Part shown: positions 10,756 through 19,935 of the stretch, piece by piece
How positions within the stretch are numbered: the stretch's first letter is position 1
How the letters are laid out: each line of letters begins with the position of its first letter
Origin: Fen-178 sp963722575
Lineage (GTDB): Bacteria; Acidobacteriota; Terriglobia; Bryobacterales; Bryobacteraceae
DNA: 64,000 nt
NCBI GenBank assembly: GCA_963722575.1
Contig: CAVRNR010000022.1
Location: 124,001 to 188,000 of the forward strand
Reading direction: 5' to 3'
Made by a program: the position numbers and the translations under genes
The notes under the pieces: generated by a model
Seen by the model: the letters and a program-made list of their open reading frames with translations, nothing else
Databases searched by the model: none
What the model was told of the DNA's origin: nothing

Positions 10756-13382
10756 AACTTGCTCTCGACTTCGCGGTAGACCGCCTCCAACGCGCCGTCG
10801 AGCGCGGCCGCATCTTTCCCGCCGCCTTCCGCCATGTCCGGCCGCCCGCCGCCCTTGCCGCCCACCGCCTGCGCCAGCGCGCCCGCCAGCTTCCCCGCAT
10901 GGACCTTGGCCGTGAGGTCCTTGGTCACCGCCGTAACAATGGCAACGCCGCTATCGTCCGCCGAGGCCAGCGCCACCACGGCGCTCTTCCATCTGTTGCG
11001 CAGCGAATCCGCCAGCGACCTCATCTGCTGCCGGTCCATGCCCTCCAGGCGCGCCGCCAGCACCTTGGCGCCCCCCATCGCGCGCGCCTGCGCTTCCAGC
11101 CCCGCCGCCGCCGCTTGCGCCAGCCTGTTCTTCAACTGCTCCACCTGCTTCTCCAGCGCCCGCTCCGTAGCCAGCAGCTTCTCCACGTGTTCGATCAGTT
11201 CCGGCTCAGGCGCCTTCACCAGGCCGGCGATGCCCCGCAGCGCGTCGGTCGATTCCTGGTACTGCCGCAGAGCCGCTTCGCCGGTGATGGCCTCCAGGCG
11301 CCGCACGCCCGCCGAGATGCTGCCCTCGTACACGATTTTGCAGACGCCGATGTCGCCCGTGCGGCTGACGTGCGTGCCTCCGCACAATTCCCGGCTGAAC
11401 CCCGGCACGGAAACCACCCGCACCTCTTCGCCGTACTTCTCGCCGAACAGCGCCATGGCGCCGGTGGCGATGGCTTCATCGAGCGCCATCACGCGTGTCT
11501 CCACGGGCGTGTTCTTGAGGATCTGCCGATTGGCGAGCCGCTCGACTTCCTCGATCTCCGCGCGGTCCATGGCCGCGTAGTGGGTGAAGTCGAAGCGCAG
11601 CCGGCCAGGCTCCACCACGCTGCCCGCCTGCTTGACGTGCGTACCCAGCACCTGCCGCAGCGCGGCGTGCAACAGGTGCGTGGCCGTGTGGTTGCGCCGC
11701 GTGGCATCGCGCGACGTCACCCGCGCCACGATACCGTCGCCCACCGCAATCGGGGCACGCGCCACCGTCCGATGGACCGTCAGTCCCGGAACCCCATAAA
11801 ACACCGACTCCACATCCGCCACCTTGTTCGTCGGACCCGCCAGGATCTCGCCCTGGTCGCCCACCTGCCCACCCGACTCGGCGTAGAACGGCGTTCGGTC
11901 GAGCACCAGCTCCGCCCTGGCGCCGGCAGGCACCCGCTCCACCAGGTTCTGGTCCACAATGAGGCCGATCACACTCGCATCCGCTTCCGTCGTCTCGTAC
12001 CCCAGGAACTTCGTGCGCCCGCGCGCCAGCAGTTGCTGGTAGGCCGGAACCACCGCGGTTTTCTCCGCGCCCTTCCAGCTCGCCCGCGCGCGCTCGCGCT
12101 GCTGCTCCATCTCGCGCTCGAACCCCGCGCGATCGAGCGCCAGGCCCCGTTCACGCGCCATCTCTTCCTGCTCGTCGGGCGCGAGACCATAGGTGTCGTA
12201 CAGCTTGAACGACACCGCGCCGGGAATGGTGCCGCCTTCCAGGGACTTGATGGACTCGCCAAACATCTTCTCGGCCACCAGGAACGTGGTGGCGTAGCGG
12301 TGCTCTTCCTCTTTCACCACGCGCGCCACGCGCTCGACGCTTTCGAGCAGTTCCGGGTACGCGGATTGCATCAACTCGGCTACGAATCCGGTGAGCTTAT
12401 ACAGGAACGGCTCTTCGACGCCGGCCATGCGCGCGTTCCTCATGGCGCGCCTCATGATCTTGCGCAGCACGTAGCCGCGCCCCTCGTTCGAGGGCAGCAC
12501 GCCGTCGTGGATCAGGAACTCCGCCGCGCGCGCGTGGTCCGCCACAATGCGCAAGGCGGTATCGACGCGCGCATCCTCGCCATAGGCGACGTGGAACAGG
12601 CCCGAAGCCTGGTCGATGATCGGCCGGATGAGATCCGTATCGTAATTCGACAGCTTGCCTTGCAACACCGCCGCCACGCGCTCCAGGCCCATGCCCGTGT
12701 CGATGGAGGGCCGCGGCAGCGGCGTCAGCACCCCGCCGGCGTCGCGGTTGTACTGCATGAACACCAGGTTCCAGATCTCCACGTACCGGCCGCCCGCGTC
12801 GCTGGGAAATTCCTCCCTTTCGCGCCCCGGCTCGGCCGCTTCCACGCCCAGATCGTAGTGGATTTCCGAGCATGGCCCGCACGGCCCGGTCTCGCCCATC
12901 TGCCAGAAGTTGTCCTTCTCATCCAGCCGGAAAATGCGGTCCCTGGGAACGCCGGCCACCTGCTGCCACAATCGTTCGGCGTCGTCGTCCTCGCGGAATA
13001 CCGTCACGTAGAGCTTGTCTTTGGGCAGGCCGTAGTCTTTGACGATCAGGTCCCAGGCGAACTCGATGGCCTCCGCCTTGAAGTAATCGCCGAACGAAAA
13101 ATTGCCCAGCATCTCGAAGAAAGTGTGGTGCCGCCGCGTGTACCCGACGTTCTCCAGATCGTTGTGCTTGCCGCCCGCGCGCACGCATTTCTGCGAGCTG
13201 GCGGCGCGCGTGTACTCGCGCTTCTCGTGCCCCAGAAAGACGTCCTTGAACTGGTTCATGCCGGCGTTGGTGAACAACAGGGTCGGGTCGTTGGCCGGAA
13301 CCAGCGACCCGCTCGGCACCACGCGGTGCCCCCGGTTGGCAAAAAAGTCGAGAAAACGCTGTCTGGTTTCGTCGCCTGTCAC
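10752..13382 (-). CDS. alaS: Alanine--tRNA ligase
   Basis: The 876-residue class II synthetase charges tRNA-Ala. The aminoacylation domain starts TRQRFLDFFANRGH and contains HTFFEMLGNFSFGDYFK. The editing domain has the zinc ligands HTATHLLH and CGGTHVSRTGDIG. The C-terminal DHHA1-type domain ends the protein (GGKGGGRPDMAEGGG). The start is GTG with AAGGAA upstream. The 3' end overlaps ypdA by 4 nt. A TACAAT lies about 40 nt upstream and could be a -10 element. Confidence 0.97.
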   Translation of the reverse strand: MTGDETRQRFLDFFANRGHRVVPSGSLVPANDPTLLFTNAGMNQFKDVFLGHEKREYTRAASSQKCVRAGGKHNDLENVGYTRRHHTFFEMLGNFSFGDYFKAEAIEFAWDLIVKDYGLPKDKLYVTVFREDDDAERLWQQVAGVPRDRIFRLDEKDNFWQMGETGPCGPCSEIHYDLGVEAAEPGREREEFPSDAGGRYVEIWNLVFMQYNRDAGGVLTPLPRPSIDTGMGLERVAAVLQGKLSNYDTDLIRPIIDQASGLFHVAYGEDARVDTALRIVADHARAAEFLIHDGVLPSNEGRGYVLRKIMRRAMRNARMAGVEEPFLYKLTGFVAELMQSAYPELLESVERVARVVKEEEHRYATTFLVAEKMFGESIKSLEGGTIPGAVSFKLYDTYGLAPDEQEEMARERGLALDRAGFEREMEQQRERARASWKGAEKTAVVPAYQQLLARGRTKFLGYETTEADASVIGLIVDQNLVERVPAGARAELVLDRTPFYAESGGQVGDQGEILAGPTNKVADVESVFYGVPGLTVHRTVARAPIAVGDGIVARVTSRDATRRNHTATHLLHAALRQVLGTHVKQAGSVVEPGRLRFDFTHYAAMDRAEIEEVERLANRQILKNTPVETRVMALDEAIATGAMALFGEKYGEEVRVVSVPGFSRELCGGTHVSRTGDIGVCKIVYEGSISAGVRRLEAITGEAALRQYQESTDALRGIAGLVKAPEPELIEHVEKLLATERALEKQVEQLKNRLAQAAAAGLEAQARAMGGAKVLAARLEGMDRQQMRSLADSLRNRWKSAVVALASADDSGVAIVTAVTKDLTAKVHAGKLAGALAQAVGGKGGGRPDMAEGGGKDAAALDGALEAVYREVESKL

Positions 13383-13468
13383 GGAAATTCCTTGTGGATT
13401 CGGACTAAGTTCAATTGTAGCGGAGGCTCGTACGTCGCGCGCCCACCGCTTGTTGTTATCGTATAAGC

Positions 13469-14494
13469 ATGCAAGCGCTGGTGAAGAGCAGGCGCGAGCC
13501 GGGCCTCTGGCTCGGAGAAGTCGACGTACCCAAAATCGGCATCAACGACGTGCTCATCAAGGTGCTGCGCACGGGCATTTGCGGCACCGACGTGCACATC
13601 TACAGGTGGGACGAGTGGGCGCAAGAGACCATCCCCGTGCCCATGACCATCGGCCATGAATTTGTCGGCAGGATTGTCGAGACCGGGTCCAACGTGGTGG
13701 ACTTTTTCCCCGGCGACCTGGTCAGCGGCGAAGGCCACGTGGTCTGCGGCCGATGCCGCAACTGCCTCGCCGGCCGCCGCCACCTGTGCGCGCACACCCA
13801 GGGCGTGGGCGTAAACCGTCCGGGCGCGTTCGCCGAATACATCGCGCTGCCCATGACCAATATCTGGCGCCATCACGAATCGGTTTCGCTCGACGTCGCC
13901 TCCATCTTCGACCCCTTCGGCAATGCCGTCCACACCGCGCTTTCCTTCCCCGTGCTGGGCGAGGACGTGCTGGTCACCGGCGCCGGCCCCATCGGCATCA
14001 TGGCGGCGGCCGTGGCGCGGCACGCCGGCGCGCGCTACACCGTGATTACCGACCTCAATCCCTACCGCCTGGCGCTGGCCCGCAAGCTGGGCGTAACGCT
14101 CGCCGTCGACGTGCGCGAAACCAGTCTCCGGGATGTGCAGAAGCAACTCGGCATGACCGAGGGCTTCGACGTGGGCCTGGAGATGTCCGGCAACCCCGCC
14201 GCCTTCCGCGACATGATCGCCAACATGAGCCACGGCGCCAGGATCGCGATGCTCGGAATCCCCCCCGGCGAGATGTCCATCGACTGGCACACCATCATCT
14301 TCAACATGCTCACCATCAAGGGCATCTACGGCCGCGAAATGTACGAGACCTGGTACAAGATGACGGTCATGCTCGAATCCGGCCTGGACATCGCGCCGGT
14401 GATCACGCACCGCTTCCCCTATACCGAGTTCGAGAGCGGCTTCGAGGCCATGCTTTCCGGCAATTCTGGCAAGGTGGTTCTGACCTGGTCGTAG
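13469..14494 (+). CDS. tdh: L-threonine 3-dehydrogenase
   Basis: Zinc-dependent medium-chain dehydrogenase oxidising L-threonine to 2-amino-3-oxobutyrate. The 341-residue length fits Tdh. The catalytic zinc region is visible in RTGICGTDVHIY and GHEFVG, and the structural zinc site in CGRCRNCLAGRRHLC. The cofactor motif is VTGAGPIGIMAA. VHTALSFPVLGEDVLVTG is typical of Tdh. No clear ribosome site precedes the ATG. TATCGT ends 6 nt upstream, which would fit leaderless transcription. Confidence 0.93.
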   Translation: MQALVKSRREPGLWLGEVDVPKIGINDVLIKVLRTGICGTDVHIYRWDEWAQETIPVPMTIGHEFVGRIVETGSNVVDFFPGDLVSGEGHVVCGRCRNCLAGRRHLCAHTQGVGVNRPGAFAEYIALPMTNIWRHHESVSLDVASIFDPFGNAVHTALSFPVLGEDVLVTGAGPIGIMAAAVARHAGARYTVITDLNPYRLALARKLGVTLAVDVRETSLRDVQKQLGMTEGFDVGLEMSGNPAAFRDMIANMSHGARIAMLGIPPGEMSIDWHTIIFNMLTIKGIYGREMYETWYKMTVMLESGLDIAPVITHRFPYTEFESGFEAMLSGNSGKVVLTWS

Positions 14495-14554
14495 GGGCCG
14501 GGCTTGCCCGTTTATTCACGGCTCCAAGGCTCACCAGCTACACTAGAGGGACAC

Positions 14555-15214
14555 ATGGCAAACCAGACAATCGGCCTGGTGGTCGACGCCGTCGGCACCA
14601 CCGGCGTGCTGCACCAGGTGACCGGCGTGATTGCCCGTCACCAGGGCGATATTACTTCCGTCGAGATTCTGACAAACCGCCCCGAGGAAGCCCGCACCTA
14701 CTATGAAATCGTTCTGCCGGGAGACCTCGACGCGTTGATCGAGGACCTGCGGGCCCTTCCCATCGTGCGCCGCGTCGAGATCGTCAAGACTCTCCAGACC
14801 GTCTACGGCAAGCGCATCATCATCATGGGCGGCGGCGCGCAGGTGGGCCAGGTAGCCATCGGCGCCGTCTCCGAAGCCGACCGCCACAACATCCGCGGCG
14901 AACATATTTCGGTGGACACCATCCCCCTGGTGGGCGAACAAGAACTGGCCGATGCCGTCCGCGCCGTCGCCCGTTTGCCGCGCGCCAAAGCGCTGGTGCT
15001 GGCCGGATCGCTGATGGGCGGAGAAATCGAATCCGCCGTTCGCGAAGTCCGCCGGCAGGGACTCCTGGTCATCAGCCTGAACATGGCCGGCAGTGTCCCC
15101 GACGCCGCCGACCTGGTGGTCACCGACCCCGTGCAGGCCGGCGTCATGGCCGTGATGGCGGTCGCCGATACCGCCAAATTCACCCTCGAGCGCCTCAAAC
15201 GCCGCGTCTTTTAG
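14555..15214 (+). CDS. ACT-domain protein with a C-terminal DUF5612-like domain
   Basis: A 219-residue protein. Residues 1-75 or so form an ACT-like ligand-binding domain (IGLVVDAVGTTGVLHQVTGV, then DITSVEIL). The second half (KRIIIMGGGAQVGQVAIGAV, and VISLNMAGSVPDAADLVVTD) resembles a domain found with ACT domains in archaea and some bacteria; I believe it is DUF5612. The ATG at 14555 is preferred over an upstream in-frame start because of GAGGGACAC just before it. It follows tdh by 60 nt, so an amino-acid-sensing role is possible but unproven. Confidence 0.75.
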   Translation: MANQTIGLVVDAVGTTGVLHQVTGVIARHQGDITSVEILTNRPEEARTYYEIVLPGDLDALIEDLRALPIVRRVEIVKTLQTVYGKRIIIMGGGAQVGQVAIGAVSEADRHNIRGEHISVDTIPLVGEQELADAVRAVARLPRAKALVLAGSLMGGEIESAVREVRRQGLLVISLNMAGSVPDAADLVVTDPVQAGVMAVMAVADTAKFTLERLKRRVF

Positions 15215-15273
15215 CCTGCCCCCACTCCCCTCCCCGCCACGTCTACCCCGATCTCGTGTTATAGTCTTCAAAA

Positions 15274-15627
15274 TTGAAGGTACTAGTGCGGAACCACACC
15301 CGCGACACCGTCCTGGCTCGCGCTGCCGAGGTGGCTGATACCAGCGCCAAGCGCCGTACCGGCTTGTTAAGGCACGAGCGATTGCAGCCAGGTGAGGGCT
15401 TGTGGATCGTCCCTTGCGAATCCGTCCATACGTTTTTCATGAAGTTTCCCATTGACTTGGTATACCTGGACAAACACCACAGGGTTCGGAAGGCCAGGAG
15501 CGCGGTGCGGCCGTGGAGGCTCTCCGCCTGCCTGCTGGCTCATTCCGTGCTCGAGCTTCCGGCCGGCACGGTGGCGCAAAGCGGCACCCAGGCCGGCGAC
15601 GAGCTCACGATTGCCAAGATGGCTTGA
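15274..15627 (+). CDS. DUF192 domain-containing protein
   Basis: The 117-residue protein matches DUF192: RRTGLLRHERLQPGEGLWI, then the hallmark VHTFFMKFPIDLVYLD, and VLELPAGT near the end. No signal peptide is seen, unlike many family members. The start is TTG, with no nearby ATG. TATAGT ends 8 nt upstream and no ribosome site is visible, so the transcript may be leaderless. Function is unknown. Confidence 0.85.
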   Translation: MKVLVRNHTRDTVLARAAEVADTSAKRRTGLLRHERLQPGEGLWIVPCESVHTFFMKFPIDLVYLDKHHRVRKARSAVRPWRLSACLLAHSVLELPAGTVAQSGTQAGDELTIAKMA

Positions 15628-15667
15628 CATCCCGACACGACGACTCTGGTTCGCCGGCGACGGCGAT

Positions 15668-16025
15668 TAACAGTTGCGCGCACTGCCCGGGATGCTGGCG
15701 GCCGGCCCCAATAACATCCCCATCCGCCTGCAGATGGCCAACCTGAAGGTCTGCCGCCTGGCCGCCGCGCGCTTCCCGAAATCCGGAGAGGCCCAACTGG
15801 CGCTGGTGCGCGCCCTGCGCGACATGAGCCGCCACGCAGCGCACGCGCCGCCGTCTGCGCGCCGAAGCGGCGGTAGCCAGAGCCGGCATCGACATGCTGT
15901 TCCCCATTGTGCTGTTCGTGGTCACGCTGGTGCCCGGCATGTTCAGCGTGCTGAAAGATCTGAAGCTGCTGGGGGGCGGGCTGCTGGGGGGGGTGCCTGG
16001 GGCAGCCGCTTCGGCACTCCAATAA
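15668..16025 (+). pseudogene. Relic of a membrane-protein gene, possibly TadC/T2SF-like
   Basis: The stretch between the DUF192 gene and the first IS has decayed coding signal in two frames. One frame gives NIPIRLQMANLKVCRLAAARF up to about 15830. A second, from about 15855, gives AEAAVARAGIDMLFPIVLFV, which resembles the C-terminal membrane segment of TadC/type II secretion F proteins. The switch of frame near 15850 suggests a frameshifted remnant. The family call is weak. Confidence 0.35.
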
Positions 16026-16157
16026 CGCAGAATCCAATAAACCGTTGAGAACGACAGGCAGAACGTTTCCGGTGTAGCCGGTCTCAGAACCCGCCTATTT
16101 TCGCGTTCGTAATTTTACTTGCTTTTACACTTTTTCTTGTAGTAGTATTACTTCAAG

Positions 16158-16505
16158 ATGGAATTCGAACCCAAAGGTCCAGAGGCTTCCCGGCTCCGCC
16201 AACGCAAGTTTTCGCTGCTCCGCCGATTCCCACTCCCCCAAGATCTGCTCCCGGGCTCTCTGTCCGTTAGCTATACCCGCTGCGGTAAACCCACCTGCCA
16301 TTGCGCCCAAGGCGAGAAGCACGCCGCCTGGTCGTTGACCTTCATGGCCGCCGGCAAAAAACGGGTCGAGCGCATTCCCAAAGACTGGGTGGACGACGTC
16401 CGCCGGCGCGTCGCAGCCGGCCGCGCCTTTCAGGACGCTCTGCGCGAGGTCCTCGCCGCCAACGCCGAGTTGCTGGTGCTGCGGCGCAAGCAGCAGCCCC
16501 GTTGA
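16158..16505 (+). CDS. IS accessory protein, Cys-rich DUF6788-like (IS A, first gene)
   Basis: A 115-residue basic protein that precedes the transposase. It has LLPGSLSVSYTRCGKPTCHC, a CxxxxCxC cluster plus the His of GEKH that could bind zinc, and a basic C-terminus. The same plan (LPGSF, then RTCGRPNCHC) occurs in the first gene of the other IS type at 18044-18367. TAGTAT lies 9 nt before the ATG. The stop overlaps the TTG of the transposase (TTGA). A DNA-binding accessory role is inference. Confidence 0.75.
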   Translation: MEFEPKGPEASRLRQRKFSLLRRFPLPQDLLPGSLSVSYTRCGKPTCHCAQGEKHAAWSLTFMAAGKKRVERIPKDWVDDVRRRVAAGRAFQDALREVLAANAELLVLRRKQQPR

Positions 16506-17695
16506 AGGGGCCGCACGTTCGCCGAATCCAAAACTATGCCTGTCACTGTCTGGGTCTGAAGTCCTACTTTCAACGACCGGGTGATGGCCGGGGCCGTCCC
16601 CACATCCCCGCGCGAGATCTGGTCTGGGCGGTGGTGATTGGACATGTCCTGCGCGTAGTAAGCTTCTTGCGCCTGGAATGGTTGGTGCACTCTCCCGTGC
16701 GCGCAGAGTCGGGTATCAGGAGCCAGTTCGGAGATGATGCCTTGGCTTACTGCAGCGAGCGTATGGACCCGGAGGCGACGCGGTTGGCTTTGGCGTCCGC
16801 GCTGCACCAGGCCAAGCGCAACAAGGCCTTCGAAAACAGCCGCTTCATCGGTCTGGCGCTGGACGGTACCGGCGCCGGGTGCACCCACAAACAACCTTGC
16901 CGGCTGTGTGATCCGGTAAAGGATCCTAAGGGTGCGGTGCATGGTTGGTTGCATCATTTCGTGCTGATCGGCGTCGTGGGCGTTGGTCTGACGCTTCCCA
17001 TCGATGTGGAACCGTACGGGCCTGGCGATAGCGAATATGCCGCCGCACAGCGTTTGCTGCGGCGCGCGGTAGGGCATCTGGGCGCGCGCTTCGCAGACTA
17101 TGTGGTGGCAGATGGGGAATACGCCACCGCTCCTTTTCTGCACACCGCCGGGGAGGTCGGCCTGCCGGTAGTGGCCCGCCTCAAAGAGGACCTCCCCCTG
17201 TTGGCCGCCGCCGTACGCGCCCGCTTTGACGGCCAGCCGCCCCTGGCCGAGTTCCAGGAGGGCGACGACCGGGTCGAGGTCTGGGATGACGATCACTTCG
17301 ACCCTTGGGAAACCCTCGACTGGCCCGAGGTGCGCGTGCTGCGTTACCGCCAGCATAAACGCGATGGAACGGTGGTCCAGGCCGAATGGCTGACCGACTT
17401 CTCCATCGCCAAGCTGGGCAGCTTGAGTTTCTACCGCATGGCCAAGAGCCGTGGGGAGATTGAGAATCAGGGCTTCAACGACGGCAAGAACCGTTATGGC
17501 ATGGAGCACATCTGCCACCACGAACCCAACAGCATCCTCATCGTTTGGCTGTTGATCTTGCTGGCCCTGGTGATCGAACGCCTGTACCGCCGGCGCTATC
17601 TGCACCGCGGCGAGCATGGCATTCGCTCCGCCATGAACCTATTGGATTACCTCTGGTTGAGTCTGGGGACCCGCAACCGGCCCGACACCAGTTGA
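16502..17695 (+). CDS. DDE transposase of the two-gene IS A (ISNCY-like)
   Basis: About 397 residues from the TTG that overlaps the upstream stop. Candidate catalytic acids are D in LALDGTGAG, D in YVVADGEYATAPF, and E in GEIENQGFNDGKNRYGMEH, an arrangement seen in ISNCY-type transposases. The C-terminal HHEPNSILIVWLLILLALVI is hydrophobic as usual in the group. It ends in Pro-Asp-Thr-Ser like the unrelated transposase at 19623. The outer ends of the element are not certain; a sequence at about 16026-16050 (GCAGAATCCAATAAACCG) faintly resembles the end of IS B. Confidence 0.8.
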   Translation: MKGPHVRRIQNYACHCLGLKSYFQRPGDGRGRPHIPARDLVWAVVIGHVLRVVSFLRLEWLVHSPVRAESGIRSQFGDDALAYCSERMDPEATRLALASALHQAKRNKAFENSRFIGLALDGTGAGCTHKQPCRLCDPVKDPKGAVHGWLHHFVLIGVVGVGLTLPIDVEPYGPGDSEYAAAQRLLRRAVGHLGARFADYVVADGEYATAPFLHTAGEVGLPVVARLKEDLPLLAAAVRARFDGQPPLAEFQEGDDRVEVWDDDHFDPWETLDWPEVRVLRYRQHKRDGTVVQAEWLTDFSIAKLGSLSFYRMAKSRGEIENQGFNDGKNRYGMEHICHHEPNSILIVWLLILLALVIERLYRRRYLHRGEHGIRSAMNLLDYLWLSLGTRNRPDTS

Positions 17696-17890
17696 TCCTG
17701 GCGCCGTGCGGACGGCTCGCAGCACTCCGTCGCTCTTTGACAACTCGGTCCCATTCTGTGGAGTGAATTCCCCACCTAAAGCCCGCCGTCGCTCAACGGT
17801 AGGCAGGAACGCTGCCTCCCCTGCGACTTAAATCCACTCCACTGCCCCGATTTCTGTCTCGCGCCAATTCCGAGACTGCCGGCCTCGGTC
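17696..17890. other. Spacer between two insertion sequences
   Basis: No gene seen. It holds the palindrome GTGGAGTGAATTCCCCAC (17757-17775 region) and the hairpin AGGCAG-GAACG-CTGCCT (about 17801-17817), which may belong to the right end of IS A. A tRNA-like phrase GCTCAACGGTAG occurs near 17791 but does not fold as a tRNA. Confidence 0.5.
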
Positions 17891-18043
17891 CAGTGATTCC
17901 GTAAACCCGTGGTCGGCAGGGGCCGAAGGTCATTGATTCACAGTGTCTTTCCCAGGGGATGCCCGTTTGGGGCATTTTTGCAAATCTCAAATACTGCTTG
18001 ACTTGCCCCTGTTCTGACACTATTATTAGATTCAGATAGGACT

Positions 18044-18367
18044 ATGCCAAGCAACCCTGAACTCGAATCGCGCGGCCGGCTCATCCGCAGCCTCGGCGCC
18101 CTCCGCGACATGCTCCCGGGATCGTTCGTCGAGCGCAAGCGCACCTGTGGCCGGCCCAACTGCCATTGCGCCGACGGCAAGAACCTGCATTCCCAGTTTC
18201 AGATTTCCGTCCTCATCGAGGGCAAACCGAAGACCTTCAACGTCCCTGCCAAATTGGTCGAGCAGGTGCGCCAGAAGGTCGAGATGCGCCGCCGTTTTGA
18301 TGCCGCCGCTGCCACCATCCGCAGCATCAATCTGAGGAGATTCCTCAAAGAGAAAGAGAATCCGTAG
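18044..18367 (+). CDS. IS accessory protein, Cys-rich DUF6788-like (IS B, first gene)
   Basis: A 107-residue basic protein with ML-PGSFVERKRTCGRPNCHC and a following DGKNLHSQF, a likely zinc-binding cluster, then a Lys/Arg-rich helical tail. It is the counterpart of the protein at 16158-16505. The transposase begins at a TTG 3 nt after its TAG, so the two are probably translated together. The copy at 38163-38486 differs by a few residues (Asp to Glu, Glu to Lys). Confidence 0.75.
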   Translation: MPSNPELESRGRLIRSLGALRDMLPGSFVERKRTCGRPNCHCADGKNLHSQFQISVLIEGKPKTFNVPAKLVEQVRQKVEMRRRFDAAAATIRSINLRRFLKEKENP

Positions 18368-18369
18368 AC

Positions 18370-19623
18370 TTGTCCCGGCACCGCTTCGAGGCTTACCTCG
18401 ACAAAGTGTTTGACTTCTCCCAGTTCGTGGGCGCGCTGCCGGAGGGCCGCCAGTCTCCCACGCATCCCTGGCAGAAGGTGTTTGATGCGGTCTTCCTGGG
18501 AGCGGCCATGCAGATTCCCAGTCTGCTGCAGATCCAGGCCGAGTGCTGTAGCGGGGCCTTGGCGAAGCGGATTGGGCCGATTAGCGATGACACCCTCGGC
18601 TATGCGCTGCAGCGTCAGTCGCCCGAGCCGGTTTTCGCCCTCGGCTGCCAGATCGCGCGCCGCCTGAAACGAAACGGAATCTTCCGCTCAGACTGGTCCC
18701 GTGGTTTGGTGGTGGCCGCCGTGGACGGCATCGAAATCTGCAGTTCCTTCGCGCGCTGCTGCGACGCCTGCATGCAACGTGAGGTGCCACATAAGGTCCG
18801 CGGCGAGATGCGCACCGACATCCAGTACTACCATCGGATCGTCGCGGTGGTGTGCGTCAGTACGCCGTTTCCCGTTCCGCTGGGCATCCGTTTTCAGAAA
18901 GACGGCGAGGCCGAAGTGCCCTGCGCGCCCGCCTTGCTGCAGGATCTGGTCGGCCAGTTGGGACGCCGCTTCCTGGATCTGCTGGTAGGCGATGCCCTGT
19001 ATCTGCAAGCGCCCTTCGTCAAAGAAGTCGAGGGTTTGGGTCTGGACTGGGCCTTCACCTTGAAAGAGAATCAGCCGGACTTACTGCGCGAGGCCGAGCG
19101 TTTCACCACCGGCCCCCCGGCGGGGGTCCAGTCGGACTCCGAGCGGGAGCTTCGCTGGTGGCACTTGCCGCAGGTCGATTGGCCCGTCGCGGATCGCCTG
19201 GTGCGAGTGGTCAAAACGGTGCGCACGGACCATAAACGCCAGGTCACGGTCAGCCAGAACGGCGACCATCTAAGAAAATGCAAGAGCCAAGTGGCGCTGG
19301 AGAGCACTAACTTTTACGCCACCAATTTCGACCTCGGCGCCATCCCCCCAACGTTCATCCAGCAGCTCAGCCGCAGTCGGTGGCGCATTGATGCCGAGGT
19401 GTTTCAGACCATCACCACCGACTGCCACCTCAAACATCCCGCCGTCCACCAAAGCACGGCTCTGGTTGTGCTGACGATGATCCGGGTGCTGGCCTATGCG
19501 CTGTCCATGGTCTTCTACTGTCGGCAGGTCTGCAGCCATGCCCGCGGCCGTTGCGACAGCTTCCACGAGTTCACCAAGCGCTTGGCCTACGGGTTCGTCG
19601 CTCTTTCGCCTGACACCAGTTGA
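18370..19623 (+). CDS. DDE transposase of IS B, intact copy
   Basis: A 417-residue transposase starting at TTG (SRHRFEAYLDKVFDFS). Probable catalytic residues are D in VAAVDGIEICSS, D in LLVGDALYLQAPF and E in SRWRIDAEVFQTI, an IS4-like layout. FTLKENQPDLL is the usual motif after the second Asp. No stop interrupts this copy, unlike the one at 36907-38160, so it could be the active source. The last residues are Pro-Asp-Thr-Ser, shared with IS A. Confidence 0.85.
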   Translation: MSRHRFEAYLDKVFDFSQFVGALPEGRQSPTHPWQKVFDAVFLGAAMQIPSLLQIQAECCSGALAKRIGPISDDTLGYALQRQSPEPVFALGCQIARRLKRNGIFRSDWSRGLVVAAVDGIEICSSFARCCDACMQREVPHKVRGEMRTDIQYYHRIVAVVCVSTPFPVPLGIRFQKDGEAEVPCAPALLQDLVGQLGRRFLDLLVGDALYLQAPFVKEVEGLGLDWAFTLKENQPDLLREAERFTTGPPAGVQSDSERELRWWHLPQVDWPVADRLVRVVKTVRTDHKRQVTVSQNGDHLRKCKSQVALESTNFYATNFDLGAIPPTFIQQLSRSRWRIDAEVFQTITTDCHLKHPAVHQSTALVVLTMIRVLAYALSMVFYCRQVCSHARGRCDSFHEFTKRLAYGFVALSPDTS

Positions 19624-19935
19624 GGCAGTTGCTGTGAGGTCTCCGCGATGCGTCGAGCCGGTCCTGCCGGTGTCCGTCCGGACGCCGCTGCCACCGTATT
19701 CCCTCCAAGCACGAAAATCAACCACGCAGCACGTGCTGTCAAGGCCCTTGCGCCCCCCAAACGACTTTACAACTTCCCAATGCCTGCCCTCTGCTGCCAA
19801 CTCGCGCCAAATCAGCGCGCTGCCTGTGGACCGAACCCCGGCTTGCGGAATCGCTGCGGGTCCGCGAGACAGACTTGACTTCGCGAATCGGGTTGCGAGA
19901 AACTGGCAGCAGCAAATCTCTTGGAGGGGAAAACC

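Larger units (their letters stand above)
17891..19856 (+). mobile_element. Two-gene insertion sequence, copy B
   Basis: Bounded by inverted repeats CAGTGATTCCGTAAACC on the left and (read inward) CAGCGATTCCGCAAGCC on the right. It carries a small Cys-rich protein and a DDE transposase. A second copy lies inverted at 36675-38638. Comparing the two shows near identity from about 17958 to 19623, but about 66 nt at the left and 230 nt at the right have diverged strongly. No clear target duplication is seen. Confidence 0.75.

Noticed and set aside
10713..13466. Very long open frame (over 900 codons) antisense to alaS
   Set aside because: Mirror of the AlaS codons, Arg/His/Ala-rich product with no recognisable domain; AlaS itself has every catalytic motif.
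17783..17850. tRNA-like wording GCTCAACGGTAG after IS A
   Set aside because: No acceptor, anticodon or T-arm can be folded around it; it is only a D-loop-like phrase next to an IS-type hairpin.
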